NCBI GenBank assembly: GCA_020444545.1
Contig: JAHLKT010000001.1
Span: 620,001-684,000, forward strand
Direction: 5' to 3'
Origin: Desulfarculaceae bacterium
GTDB taxonomy: Bacteria > Desulfobacterota > Desulfarculia > Desulfarculales > Desulfarculaceae
DNA: 64,000 nt
Shown here: positions 43,698 to 51,727 of the stretch, piece by piece
How positions within the stretch are numbered: the stretch's first letter is position 1
Layout: every line of letters starts with the position of its first letter
Notes under the pieces: generated by a model
Seen by the model: only the letters and a program-made list of their open reading frames with translations
Databases searched by the model: none
Told to the model about the DNA's origin: nothing
Translations under genes and position numbers: made by a program

Positions 43698-45773
43698 ATG
43701 GAAAAAACTACCGCCAAGGTGATCTTTCAGCCCTCGGGCCGCCGGGGCGAGGTGGAGACCGGCATCAACCTCATCGAGGCCTCGCGCCAGCTGGGCGTGG
43801 ACATCGAGGCGCTCTGCGGCGAGAAGAAGGTCTGTGGCAAGTGCAGGGTGCGCATCGAGACCGGCACCTTTCAGAAGTACGGCGTCACCTCCGGCCTGGA
43901 GCACGTGAGCGACTGGCAAAAAGAGGAGGACAAGTTCATCACCCCGGCCGAGCGGGAGCTGGGCTTCCGCCTGGCCTGCGCGGCCAAGGTGACCGGCGAC
44001 CTGTTGGTCTTCGTGCCCGAGGAGTCGCGGGCCGGCAAGCAGGTGGTCTCCAAGGCGGCGCGGGACATCCCCATCGACTGGAACCCCGCCGTGCGCCTCT
44101 ACACCGTGACCTGTGAACCCCCCACCTTCGAGGAGCCCACCGCGGACTTCGAGCGGGTCTGCGCCGAGCTGGAGAAGAACTTCGACCTGAAGGGCCTCAG
44201 GGGCGACCTGTTCGCTCTGCGCAAGCTGCCGAACGCCATCCGCAAGGGCAAATGGACCGTCACCGTGGCGGTGTGGCAGGGCTCGGAGATCATCAACTTC
44301 TGGCCCGGCGAGGTGACCGACTACTACGGCATCGCGGTGGACATCGGCACCACCACCATCGCGGCCTACATGTGCAACCTGGCCGACATGAAGGTGATCG
44401 ACACCGTTTCCATGATGAACCCGCAGTGTAAGTACGGCGAGGACGTCATGGCCCGCATCACCTATCATCAGATGACCCCCGGTGGCCTCAAGCGCATGAG
44501 CGACGATCTCATCGAGGGGCTCAACACCCTGATCAAGCAGGCCTGCACCAACACCCACCCGCCGCTGAAGAAAAAGAAAGACGAGAACGGCAAGGTGGTC
44601 AAGGACGCCGAGGGCAACCCCGAGCTGGTGGAGGCCCCCGAGGAAGGCGTGGAGTATCTGCGCCTGGAGCCCGGCGACATCATGGACATGACCTTCGGCT
44701 GCAACACGGCCATGCACCACATCTTCCTGCAACTGGACCCCGAACCGGTGGGGCTGGCCCCCTTCCCGCCGGTGATCCACCACAGCCTGGACCTGAAGGC
44801 CCGCGACCTGGGCCTGGGCATCAACCCCGGCTCCTACGTGTTTGTCCTGCCCAACGAGGCCGGCTTCGTGGGGGCGGACAACGTGTGCGTGCTGGTGGCC
44901 GAGGAGCCCCAGAAGAGCGAGCAGATGGCCCTGATCATCGACATCGGGACCAACGGCGAGCTGGTCCTGGGCAACAAGAAGAAACTCATCTCCAGCTCCT
45001 GCGCCACGGGCCCGGCCCTGGAAGGGGCCCAGCTCTCCTGCGGCATGCGGGCGGCCCCCGGGGCCATCGAGCGCATCACCATCGACCCCGACACCCACGA
45101 GGTGGACTACAAGGTGATCGGGCGTGAAGCCTGGAGAAGCTTCAGCGAAGCCAAGGATATGCAGACCAAGGGCATCTGCGGCTCGGGCATCCTGGACGTG
45201 CTGGCCGAGCTCTACTCCAGCGGGGTGGTGGCCAAGAGCGGGCGCTTCGCCAAGGAGCAGAAGTCCAACCGTTTCCGCTCCAACCCGGAAAACCCGCGCC
45301 AGAAGGAATTCGTCATCGCCTGGGCCGAGGACACCTCCATCGGCAAGGACGTGGTGATCACCCAGAAGGACATCCGCCAGATCCAGCTGGGCAAGGGCGC
45401 GCTCTACACCGGCTGCAAGCTGATGATGCGCCGCATGGGTATCGAAAAGGTAGACACGGTCAAGATCGCCGGGGCCTTCGGCACCCACGTGGACAAGGCC
45501 AAGGCCCTGGCCATGGGCCTGTTCCCGGACTGCGACCTGGAGATGGTGATGAGCGTGGGCAACGCGGCCGGCGACGGGGCCCGCGCCGCCCTGCTGGACA
45601 TGGGCCGCCGCGACGAGGCAGACTGGATCGCCAGGAACGTGGAGTACATCGAGCTGACCGTGGAAAAGGACTTTGAGCAGCAATTCATGGAGTCCATGCA
45701 GCTGCCCCACATGACCGACGAGTTCCCCCATCTGGAAGGCGTGGTGCGGCCAGAGATTTTGCACCAGAAATAA
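43698..45773 (+). CDS. Reductive activator of corrinoid proteins (RACE; RamA/MtvD-like, ASKHA type)
   Basis: The 691-aa protein begins with a 2Fe-2S ferredoxin domain (cysteines in IEALCGEKKVCGKCRV and RLACAAKV), followed by a linker and an actin-like ATPase core: VDIGTTTIAAYMCNL (about 215), ALIIDIGTNGELVLG (about 415), GICGSGILDVLAEL (about 495), VKIAGAFGTHVDKAKALAMG. RACE proteins use ATP to reduce accidentally oxidised Co(II) corrinoid proteins back to Co(I). Its place directly after the corrinoid gene agrees. A 40-residue lysine-rich insert with a KKKKDENGKVVKDAEGNPEL tract lies around 290-330. Confidence 0.93.
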   Translation: MEKTTAKVIFQPSGRRGEVETGINLIEASRQLGVDIEALCGEKKVCGKCRVRIETGTFQKYGVTSGLEHVSDWQKEEDKFITPAERELGFRLACAAKVTGDLLVFVPEESRAGKQVVSKAARDIPIDWNPAVRLYTVTCEPPTFEEPTADFERVCAELEKNFDLKGLRGDLFALRKLPNAIRKGKWTVTVAVWQGSEIINFWPGEVTDYYGIAVDIGTTTIAAYMCNLADMKVIDTVSMMNPQCKYGEDVMARITYHQMTPGGLKRMSDDLIEGLNTLIKQACTNTHPPLKKKKDENGKVVKDAEGNPELVEAPEEGVEYLRLEPGDIMDMTFGCNTAMHHIFLQLDPEPVGLAPFPPVIHHSLDLKARDLGLGINPGSYVFVLPNEAGFVGADNVCVLVAEEPQKSEQMALIIDIGTNGELVLGNKKKLISSSCATGPALEGAQLSCGMRAAPGAIERITIDPDTHEVDYKVIGREAWRSFSEAKDMQTKGICGSGILDVLAELYSSGVVAKSGRFAKEQKSNRFRSNPENPRQKEFVIAWAEDTSIGKDVVITQKDIRQIQLGKGALYTGCKLMMRRMGIEKVDTVKIAGAFGTHVDKAKALAMGLFPDCDLEMVMSVGNAAGDGARAALLDMGRRDEADWIARNVEYIELTVEKDFEQQFMESMQLPHMTDEFPHLEGVVRPEILHQK

Positions 45774-45851
45774 GATCGTCCGGCATCAAGGCAAGCCTCC
45801 GGGGCGCCCCCCGGCCTCCGGAGGCGACACATCATGGCTGGGAGGGCAACC

Positions 45852-46163
45852 ATGACCGAGGTCGAGATCAACGCCGGAGCCTGTGGCTTCATAACCAAGG
45901 TGACCGCCGAGAAGAAGGGGGCTCGCGCGGTGGCCGTCAAGATCAGTTCGGACTGCGAGGCGGTGGAAAAGCTGGCCGCCGAGTTGACCGAGTTGGGCTG
46001 CGACGAGCTGCTGCGTCATCGTTTCGCGGAAGGGCCTTTGGCCGAGCTGGCCGCCCGGACGCTGAGGCACAACGCCTGCCCCGTGATCAGCGGGGTGCTC
46101 AAGGCGGCCGAGGTGGAGCTGGGGCTAAACGTGCCCCGGACCGCCAGCATCAAGTTCCTGTAG
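45852..46163 (+). CDS. Small conserved Cys protein, DUF6951-like
   Basis: This 103-aa protein starts at ATG 45852, with GGAGG 6 nt upstream; an in-frame ATG at 45834 also has a GGAGG, so an 18-nt longer form is possible. It has cysteines in GACGFITKV, SSDCEAVEKL and HNACPVISGV, and ends GLNVPRTASIKFL. I recognise this as the DUF6951 type, often next to corrinoid methyltransferase genes in anaerobes; no function is known. The three conserved-type cysteines suggest metal or cofactor binding. It closes the operon. Confidence 0.75.
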   Translation: MTEVEINAGACGFITKVTAEKKGARAVAVKISSDCEAVEKLAAELTELGCDELLRHRFAEGPLAELAARTLRHNACPVISGVLKAAEVELGLNVPRTASIKFL

Positions 46164-46186
46164 CCAAGCCAACCGTCTGAATCATC

Positions 46187-46230
46187 GCGGCCCCGGCGCC
46201 ATGAGCGCGCCGGGGCCGCTTTGCGCTTTT
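46187..46230 (+). terminator. Strong intrinsic terminator of the methyl-transfer operon
   Basis: A perfect 13-bp stem (46187-46199 with 46207-46219, 7-nt loop) is followed by TTTGCGCTTTT, 24 nt after the last stop. Confidence 0.8.
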
Positions 46231-46316
46231 AGGGGGGCAAGAAAAAAAGAAAAGCTCGCGGGCGGCTGGGAGCGAAAGGAGCACCCGCCAGCGGCCACCG
46301 CCCCGCCAAACCTCCT

Positions 46317-46454
46317 GTGCCTGCGGCACCCAGACAGCAAGCTGTCTGGGCCACCCAACAACCATGTTTTCCCAACCTATTTGCCGGTTCCGGGTCGTCT
46401 GCTGCCGGGCAGAGATTGCCGCGTCGCGGCCGGAGGCCGCTCCTCGCAATGACA
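46317..46454. repeat. Dispersed structured repeat, copy A
   Basis: It contains three consecutive hairpins: GTGCC-tgc-GGCAC (46317-46329), CCCAGACAGC-aa-GCTGTCTGGG (46329-46350) and GCGGCC-gga-GGCCGC (46426-46440), then GCAATGACA. A second copy at 63643-63784 keeps the same layout. Where the copies differ within the first stem (GTCGC-ttc-GCGAC), both arms change together. Confidence 0.8.
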
Positions 46455-46485
46455 AGGCTAGTTTTATTCTGGGAGGCACGGCCCA

Positions 46486-46544
46486 GCCAGAGGGCCGTTG
46501 AGGCGCGGCGAAACGCGATGCTGCAGCGGTTTGGCGACTGAGGC
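46486..46544. repeat. 59-bp direct repeat, first copy
   Basis: GCCAGAGGGCCGTTGAGGCG starts a 59-bp unit that recurs at 46633-46691 with only three or four differences; the start-to-start step is 147 bp. Confidence 0.85.
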
Positions 46545-46632
46545 TATCAGTCAGGCGTATCACCAGCGGCGGTCGAGTGCGTCGGCGAGGCGTAGCTTTG
46601 GAGCGGTTCCGGAACTATCACCAAAATGCCCC

Positions 46633-46691
46633 GCCAGCGGGCCGCTGAGGCGCGGCGAAACCCGATGCTGCAGCGGTTTGGCGACTGAGGC
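46633..46691. repeat. 59-bp direct repeat, second copy
   Basis: Second copy of the unit at 46486-46544. Its right end runs into the hairpin GGCGTATT-gcta-AATACGCC. Confidence 0.85.
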
Positions 46692-46761
46692 GTATTGCTA
46701 AATACGCCGAAGGAGACAAAGCGCGAAGCGCGGGTTGCAGCCCGGCTCAGTGGGCCGCCCG

Positions 46762-47343
46762 CTAAAACTCGATGCCTTTGCGGGCCATATGCCCCTTGTA
46801 ATAGGGATGCTTGACCTGGCGGAACTCGGTGACGTAGTCGGCCGCCTCCTGGATCACCGGCGAGGCGTCGATGCCGGTGAGCACCAGCTCCACGCTCCCC
46901 CTACAGCGCAGGATCAGGTTCAGAGCGCGCTCCACGCTGAGCACCTTGAACACCAGGGCCGAGAGAAGCTCGTCGCAGATGATCACCTCGGCCCCCTCCT
47001 TGGCCGCCCGCTGGGCGTACCACAGGGCCTCCTCGGCGTGCTCGTAGTGCTCCGCCTGGGGGCCCTTGGAGAGAATGAAGGGATGCTTGCCCGGGCAGCG
47101 GTAGATGATGTTCTCGGTGTTGGCCAGGATCTTCACCTCGGAAGAATCGCCGGACTTCATGAACTGCACGAAAAACACCCGGAGTCCCGCGGAGGCCGCC
47201 CGGATGGCCAGGCCCACGCTGCGGGTGGACTTGCCCACCCCCTGGCCGTAGCAGATATGGACCAGCCCCAGGCCGGGCCGTTGCACCAGGCCGTGGCGCT
47301 CGTCGGGGTAGTAGATGTGCTGCATGGTCGTGCGTTGGTTCAA
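46762..47343 (-). CDS. cobO: Cob(I)alamin / cob(I)yrinic acid a,c-diamide adenosyltransferase (CobA/BtuR type)
   Basis: The 193-aa enzyme has a P-loop of the CobA type (HICYGQGVGKSTRSVGLAIR, about 29-48), FVQFMKSGD, and EVIICDELLSALVFKVLS. It transfers the adenosyl group of ATP to the corrinoid. I take TTG 47343 as start, since GGGGAG lies 8 nt upstream; the ATG at 47325 has no ribosome-binding site. Its presence fits the corrinoid-dependent systems around it. It lies 109 nt downstream of the acr3 gene on the same strand. Confidence 0.9.
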   Translation of the reverse strand: MNQRTTMQHIYYPDERHGLVQRPGLGLVHICYGQGVGKSTRSVGLAIRAASAGLRVFFVQFMKSGDSSEVKILANTENIIYRCPGKHPFILSKGPQAEHYEHAEEALWYAQRAAKEGAEVIICDELLSALVFKVLSVERALNLILRCRGSVELVLTGIDASPVIQEAADYVTEFRQVKHPYYKGHMARKGIEF

Positions 47344-47452
47344 GCTCGCGGCTCCCCGCCTAGGAGACAGATAGTCTACTTTGTATAGTCGAACTGCCGC
47401 CCCAGGGCAAGGGCTGCTTGCCGAGCGCGGCGGCCGGTGCGGGCGCTTTAGT

Positions 47453-48547
47453 TCAGGAGGGCTTGCAGCTCACGTGGCAGACCCCGGTGGGTGTGGCCAG
47501 CCGGTGGGGGAACCAGCGCCGCTGGATGTAGAGCGCCACGTTGACCAGCCCGATGAGCACCGGCACCTCCACCAGGGGGCCGATGACCGCGGCAAAGGCC
47601 TGGCCGCTGTCCAGGCCGAACACGGCCACGGCCACGGCGATGGCCAGCTCGAAGTTGTTGGAGGCGGCGGTGAAGCTCAGGGTGGCGGCCTGCTCATAGG
47701 TGGCCCTGGCCTTTAGCGACAGCCAGAAGCTCACCAGGAACATCACCACGAAGTAGATGCACAAGGGGATGGCCACCCGCACCACGTCCAGGGGCAAGGC
47801 CACGATGTACTCCCCCTTGAGGGAGAACATCACCAGGATGGTGAACAACAGGGCGATGAGGGTTATGGGGCTGATCTTGGGGATGAAGACTTCCTCATAC
47901 CACTGGCGGCCCTTGAGCTTGAGGCCGACCACCCGGCTGATGATGCCGGCGATGAAGGGTATGCCCAGGTAAATGAACACGCTCTGGGCGATCTGGCCCA
48001 TGGAGACCTCCACCGCCATGCCCTTTAGGCCCAGCCACTCGGGCAGCACGGTGATGAAGAACCAGGCGTAGAGCGAGAAGAAGAGCACCTGGAAGATGCT
48101 GTTGAAGGCCACCAGCCCGGCACAGTATTCGGTGTCGCCCCGGGCCAGGTCGTTCCACACGATAACCATGGCGATGCAGCGGGCCAGGCCGATGAGGATC
48201 AGGCCCACCATGTATTCCTGCTGCCCGGAGAGGAAGGCCACGGCCAGGGCGAACATCAGCACCGGGCCGATGACCCAGTTCTGCACCAGGGACAAAGCCA
48301 GCACCTTGGTGTTTTTGAACACCTTGCCCAGTTGCTCGTACTTCACCTTGGCCAGGGGCGGGTACATCATCAGGATCAGGCCGATGGCGATGGGCAGGTT
48401 GGTGGTGCCCACCGAGAAATGGTCTATGACCTGGCGGACCCCCGGAAACCCGTATCCCCAGGCCACGCCCACGGCCATGGCCAGGAATATCCACAGGGTA
48501 AGGAACCGGTCCAAAAAGGAAAGGCGCTTGGGAGGTGCCTGGGCCAT
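47453..48547 (-). CDS. acr3: Arsenite efflux permease, ACR3 family
   Basis: The 364-aa membrane protein has about ten helices and ACR3 signatures: [15 protein letters not shown] with the functional cysteine, [13 protein letters not shown], and [20 protein letters not shown]. It expels arsenite using the proton gradient. Its start lies 28 nt after the arsC stop, so both are in one operon. No ArsR gene is seen beside it. Confidence 0.94.
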   Translation of the reverse strand: MAQAPPKRLSFLDRFLTLWIFLAMAVGVAWGYGFPGVRQVIDHFSVGTTNLPIAIGLILMMYPPLAKVKYEQLGKVFKNTKVLALSLVQNWVIGPVLMFALAVAFLSGQQEYMVGLILIGLARCIAMVIVWNDLARGDTEYCAGLVAFNSIFQVLFFSLYAWFFITVLPEWLGLKGMAVEVSMGQIAQSVFIYLGIPFIAGIISRVVGLKLKGRQWYEEVFIPKISPITLIALLFTILVMFSLKGEYIVALPLDVVRVAIPLCIYFVVMFLVSFWLSLKARATYEQAATLSFTAASNNFELAIAVAVAVFGLDSGQAFAAVIGPLVEVPVLIGLVNVALYIQRRWFPHRLATPTGVCHVSCKPS

Positions 48548-48575
48548 GGGTTCTCTCCAGCTGGGGCGCCGGGCT

Positions 48576-49004
48576 TCAGCCCAGCTCGTCGATCAATTCG
48601 GCCACCGCGCCCTTGATCTGGTCGCGGATCCGGCGGGCGGCGGCCAGCTTTTCCTCGTGGCTGCCGCTTAGCCCGGCCGGGTCGGGGAAGGGCATGTGCA
48701 GCCGCTTGGTTATGCCCGGAAACAGGGGGCACTCGCTCTCGCGGGAATTTTCGCACACAGTGATCACCACCTCGAACACCCTGCCCTGGCGGAACAGCTC
48801 GAACACGCTGCGCGCCTGGTTCCCACTGATATCGATGCCCTCCTCGGCCATCACCTCCACGGCCAGAGGGTTGAGGGGGCCGGGCTCGAAACCGGCGCTC
48901 TCCACCGCGAAGCGCTCCCCGGCCATCTGCTTCATGTAGGCCTCCGCGATCTGGGAGCGCGCGCTGTTGTGGGTGCAGACGAACAAGACTTTTTTGCCGG
49001 GCAT
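48576..49004 (-). CDS. arsC: Arsenate reductase, low-molecular-weight phosphatase (thioredoxin-coupled) type
   Basis: The 142-aa enzyme starts [20 protein letters not shown], with the Cys10-x5-Arg phosphate loop, and has [16 protein letters not shown] for the second and third redox cysteines. It reduces arsenate to arsenite, which Acr3 exports. GGGAGGG precedes the ATG. Upstream is an inverted repeat (49070-49086). Confidence 0.93.
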   Translation of the reverse strand: MPGKKVLFVCTHNSARSQIAEAYMKQMAGERFAVESAGFEPGPLNPLAVEVMAEEGIDISGNQARSVFELFRQGRVFEVVITVCENSRESECPLFPGITKRLHMPFPDPAGLSGSHEEKLAAARRIRDQIKGAVAELIDELG

Positions 49005-49049
49005 GGGGCTCCCTCCCTTATAAGGTTTGCCCCTATATTCTTACCGCCG

Positions 49050-49086
49050 GGGTCGGTTATGACCCGTGACAATTGAGCGTCAATTG
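49050..49086 (-). promoter_or_regulatory. Inverted repeats in the arsC promoter region
   Basis: Two symmetrical elements lie in the 93-nt gap between the G3E GTPase stop and arsC: CAATTGA-gcg-TCAATTG (49070-49086, perfect 7-bp arms) and GGGTC-ggttat-GACCC (49050-49065). The first is AT-rich and of operator length, a candidate ArsR-type site; the second may be a hairpin. Confidence 0.5.
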
Positions 49087-49097
49087 CCTGGCCGGGT

Positions 49098-50048
49098 TCA
49101 GGCCTGGCAGTCCTCCAGGGGGCCCAGCACCGCCGCCTGGTCCAACCGCCAGCCCACCAGGGCCAGGCGGGTGGGGCCTTCGGCCTCCACGGGCTCGATC
49201 TGGGGCCGCCGGTAGGTGTAGTTGACCAAAAGCGGACCCTGGTCGCTGTTGACGAAACCCTTGACCCGGAACACCTCCCAGGGCAGGGAGGCCAGGTATT
49301 TCTCCAGGCAGGCCCGCGACAGGGGGGCGGGGTCTTCGTAGGAAAAGGCCACGAAGCCGTCCTCGATGCCGGGCAGGTGGCCCGGCCCCTGGGCCAGGGA
49401 GGTGATCTCCATGAGGTTGATGAGCCCGCCGAGCGTGCCCTGGCGCAGGCCCTTGCCCCCCGGCTCCAAGATCAGGCGCCGCTCCACCGCCGCGTGCACC
49501 ACGGGCAGCACCACCGCCCCAGGGTTGAGCGCGGCCAGCTCGGCGGCCAGGGGCTCCACCTCCTCGGGGGGAATGGTGTCGGTCTTGTTCAAGAGCACCA
49601 GGTCGCCGGCCTTGATCTGGTTGTTGTAAAAGGGGCCGAACACCTCGCGCCGGGCGAACATCTCCGGCTCCACCAGACTGACCACCGAGCCCAGGGTCAG
49701 GGGCAGCTCCTTGGCCGCCTCCTCGATGGCCTTGATCATCTCGTTGGGGTCGGCCACGCCGGTGGCTTCCACCACGATGCGCTGGGGCGCGAAGTTGTTC
49801 ACCACCTCGGCCAGGGTGCGCAAAAAGTCCACCCGCAGCTCGCAGCATATGCAGCCGGCCCTGAGCTCGCGCACCAGGGAGGAGAAGCCCTCCAGCAGCT
49901 CGCCGTCCAAGCCCATCTTGCCGAACTCGTTGACCAGGACGGCCAGGGATTCATCGGCGGGCTGCTGGGCCAACACCCTTTGCAGCAGGGTAGTCTTGCC
50001 CGCGCCCAAGAAGCCGCAGATCAGATGTATGGGAATGTCCTGGCTCAT
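49098..50048 (-). CDS. G3E family GTPase (CobW/YjiA-like metallochaperone)
   Basis: The 316-aa protein has Walker A GFLGAGKTTLLQ (about 12), the metal motif CICCEL (about 65), VEATGVADPNE for switch II and LLNKTDTI for base recognition. The C-terminal domain (FVAFSYEDPAPLSRACLEKY) is of the CobW_C type. G3E GTPases load metals into targets or handle cobalt, zinc or nickel. It sits between hgcB and arsC, all on the same strand. A role with HgcA corrinoid or with metal stress is possible (inference). Confidence 0.88.
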   Translation of the reverse strand: MSQDIPIHLICGFLGAGKTTLLQRVLAQQPADESLAVLVNEFGKMGLDGELLEGFSSLVRELRAGCICCELRVDFLRTLAEVVNNFAPQRIVVEATGVADPNEMIKAIEEAAKELPLTLGSVVSLVEPEMFARREVFGPFYNNQIKAGDLVLLNKTDTIPPEEVEPLAAELAALNPGAVVLPVVHAAVERRLILEPGGKGLRQGTLGGLINLMEITSLAQGPGHLPGIEDGFVAFSYEDPAPLSRACLEKYLASLPWEVFRVKGFVNSDQGPLLVNYTYRRPQIEPVEAEGPTRLALVGWRLDQAAVLGPLEDCQA

Positions 50049-50071
50049 GTGTCGCCTCCGGGATGGGTGGG

Positions 50072-50095
50072 GTGACCCCGCCGGGGCGGTGTCAC
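50072..50095 (-). terminator. Hairpin after hgcAB
   Basis: GTGAC at 50072-50076 and GTCAC at 50091-50095 close a long stem (11 bp, one mismatch) of GC-rich sequence in the 96-nt gap between hgcB and the G3E GTPase. It lacks a U-run on the minus strand, so it may be a partial terminator. Confidence 0.5.
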
Positions 50096-50144
50096 TTAAT
50101 TATCTACCCGGAGAGAAGCCGGGGGGCAAAGGAATTCGGGCGAA

Positions 50145-50507
50145 TCAGCAGCAGCCCGAGCTTTTGCGCGGGGGCGGGGCGTGGCCGATGCCGTCCAGGG
50201 GCAGGGGCTGGGCGGTGCGCGGCTCGGCCACGCAGCAGCATCCCCCGCCGGTGCGGCCCAGGGCGCTGTTGATCACCGCCTGGGCGCAGCCCACCCCGGC
50301 CTGCACGAACAGCGCTTCGGCGGGGCAGTTGATCATGCAGGCGCCGCATTCCATGCAGTCGTCGCGCCGGGCCACCACCACCCGCTTGTCCTTCAGCTCC
50401 AGCACGCCATGGGGGCAGACCTCCAGGCACAGACCGCAGCCCACGCACAGTTCGGGGTTGGCCCGAAGGGTGGCCACGCCTTTCAGATATTGCAGGGGCA
50501 TCGCCAA
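50145..50507 (-). CDS. hgcB: HgcB, ferredoxin partner of mercury methylation protein HgcA
   Basis: The 120-aa protein has two 4Fe-4S motifs, LCVGCGLCLEVCPHGV and CMECGACMINCPAEAL, and a cysteine-rich C-terminal half with GCAQAV, GGGCCCVAEP and a terminal GCC. Vicinal cysteines at the C-terminus are a mark of HgcB, where they probably bind Hg(II). It would reduce the HgcA corrinoid. Its ribosome-binding site AGGAGG starts inside the hgcA stop (TAGGAGG), with an 8-nt spacer to the ATG. The region 75-110 is longer than in many HgcB proteins. Confidence 0.93.
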   Translation of the reverse strand: MAMPLQYLKGVATLRANPELCVGCGLCLEVCPHGVLELKDKRVVVARRDDCMECGACMINCPAEALFVQAGVGCAQAVINSALGRTGGGCCCVAEPRTAQPLPLDGIGHAPPPRKSSGCC

Positions 50508-50513
50508 AACCTC

Positions 50514-51563
50514 CTATGCGAAGAACAGGGCATAGAGCCACAGGCCCAGGCCCAGGGCCGCGGACGCGATCTGGATCGGCACCGCGCGGCGCATCTCCTT
50601 TTTCACCCCCGAAAGCGAGGTGTAGGTGGAGGCGCCGGTGAAGTTCATGGCCATGAAGGAGCTGAGCGCGGGCACGGCCAGGAACCAGGCCCAGAGCTCG
50701 GCCCCCGGCGGCCAGGCGGGCGCGGGCCAAACGGCCCAGAGCAGCAGGCAGACGGCCAGGCCGGGCCACAGGCCCTTGAGGGCAAAGGCCCGCCCGGGCA
50801 GCCAGGGCAAGAGCAGAGGCGGCAGCACCACCCCGGCCAGCAGAGCCAGGAGCATGGCGCCCACGGCGCGCAGCCCGGCCCCTCCCGCCCCGGCCCAGAA
50901 GCCAATGCCGCCGATCCAGCCGCCCAGCGCGGCCAGCAAGACCAGGGCGGGCAGCAGCCAGGCGTATATCTGGAGCGCGGCCGTCAGCTCCACCGGGATG
51001 AGCACCACCCGCTGATAGGTGGTGAAGCTCACCCGGCGCATGGCGGGCTGAGCCCGGTTGCCGGCGGCCAAAAAGGCGGGCAGGTCGGCGGCGAGCACCG
51101 GGCCGTAGACCACCCGGAAGCCGGTGTGGCGCTTGATCTCGTGGGCGGCCACCCCGGGCGCGGCCAGCTGGGGCAGGATGATCTTGCGGTGGCTCACCAC
51201 CTGGTCCAAGTGGGCGGCCTCGACGCGCTTGATCAGCTCGGCGGTGCCCATGGTGCCCTTGCCCGCCGCGCACCACACGTTGATGCCATTGGTGTCGAGC
51301 ACCAGAATCCAGGCGTCCAGGCCGGGGCAGGCGGCGCGCAGATGATCGAAGCTCAGCTTGTAGTTGGCCGAGGCCAACACCGGCGAATCCGGCCCGGGCG
51401 AGCCCAGGGCGTAGAGGCCGGGGGCCACGGTGTAGTCATGCCGCCCGATGCCCCAACGCACCTTTAAGGTGCCCAGGTGGTCGGCGGTGGTGAGGCGGCT
51501 ATTTATCTGGGGAGCCGGACCGGAGGGGGTGTCCACCCGGCCGCGCACAAAGGGCTGGGCCAT
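50514..51563 (-). CDS. hgcA: HgcA, corrinoid protein of mercury methylation
   Basis: The 349-aa product has the HgcA hallmark NVWCAAGK at residues 95-102, in which Cys98 is the lower axial ligand to cobalt. Other family segments: RWGIGRHDYTVAPGLYALG, PVLASANYKLSFDHLR, GLDAWILVLDTNGI, KIILPQLAAPGVAAHEIKRH and VYGPVLAADLPAFL. A C-terminal domain of about five helices (about 205-349) anchors it in the membrane, which separates it from the CdhD relatives of the acetyl-CoA pathway. Only the ATG at 51563 is available, because a stop lies 10 codons upstream; its ribosome-binding site is weak. hgcB follows after 6 nt. Confidence 0.95.
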   Translation of the reverse strand: MAQPFVRGRVDTPSGPAPQINSRLTTADHLGTLKVRWGIGRHDYTVAPGLYALGSPGPDSPVLASANYKLSFDHLRAACPGLDAWILVLDTNGINVWCAAGKGTMGTAELIKRVEAAHLDQVVSHRKIILPQLAAPGVAAHEIKRHTGFRVVYGPVLAADLPAFLAAGNRAQPAMRRVSFTTYQRVVLIPVELTAALQIYAWLLPALVLLAALGGWIGGIGFWAGAGGAGLRAVGAMLLALLAGVVLPPLLLPWLPGRAFALKGLWPGLAVCLLLWAVWPAPAWPPGAELWAWFLAVPALSSFMAMNFTGASTYTSLSGVKKEMRRAVPIQIASAALGLGLWLYALFFA

Positions 51564-51667
51564 GGGGTCCCCGCCCGGGGACCCGCCGGAGCATCAGGTG
51601 GAGCCGCCGGCCGGGGCGGGCGCGGGGGTCAAAGGAGACAGGGCTTGGGGCTGACTGGTCATGCATC

Positions 51668-51702
51668 CTCCCGGGATGAGGGTAATTGTAATCACCCGGG
51701 AG
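51668..51702. promoter_or_regulatory. Inverted repeat upstream of hgcA
   Basis: CTCCCGGG (51668-51675) and CCCGGGAG (51695-51702) flank an AT-rich 19-nt centre. It lies between the SGNH gene stop and hgcA, about 100 nt before the hgcA start. It may terminate the SGNH transcript or act as an operator for hgcAB. Confidence 0.4.
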
Positions 51703-51727
51703 ATAATTTCCAGTAGCTGAATGGGAT

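Larger units (their letters stand above)
46164..46761. other. 598-bp gene-free interval rich in repeats
   Basis: It contains the operon terminator, a structured dispersed repeat (46317-46454), a pair of 59-bp direct repeats and a small hairpin (GGCGTATT-gcta-AATACGCC, 46689-46708). Short open frames are not credible. Next is the convergent 3' end of the cobalamin adenosyltransferase gene. Confidence 0.7.

Noticed and set aside
42843-45764. 973-aa minus-strand open frame
   Set aside because: Complement of the corrinoid and RACE genes; rich in H, G and V with no motif.
46486-46691. CRISPR array
   Set aside because: Only two repeats of 59 bp with an 88-bp spacer and no cas genes.
50514-51563. 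CdhD/acetyl-CoA synthase corrinoid subunit
   Set aside because: The five-helix membrane tail, the NVWCAAGK motif and the adjacent hgcB identify HgcA.
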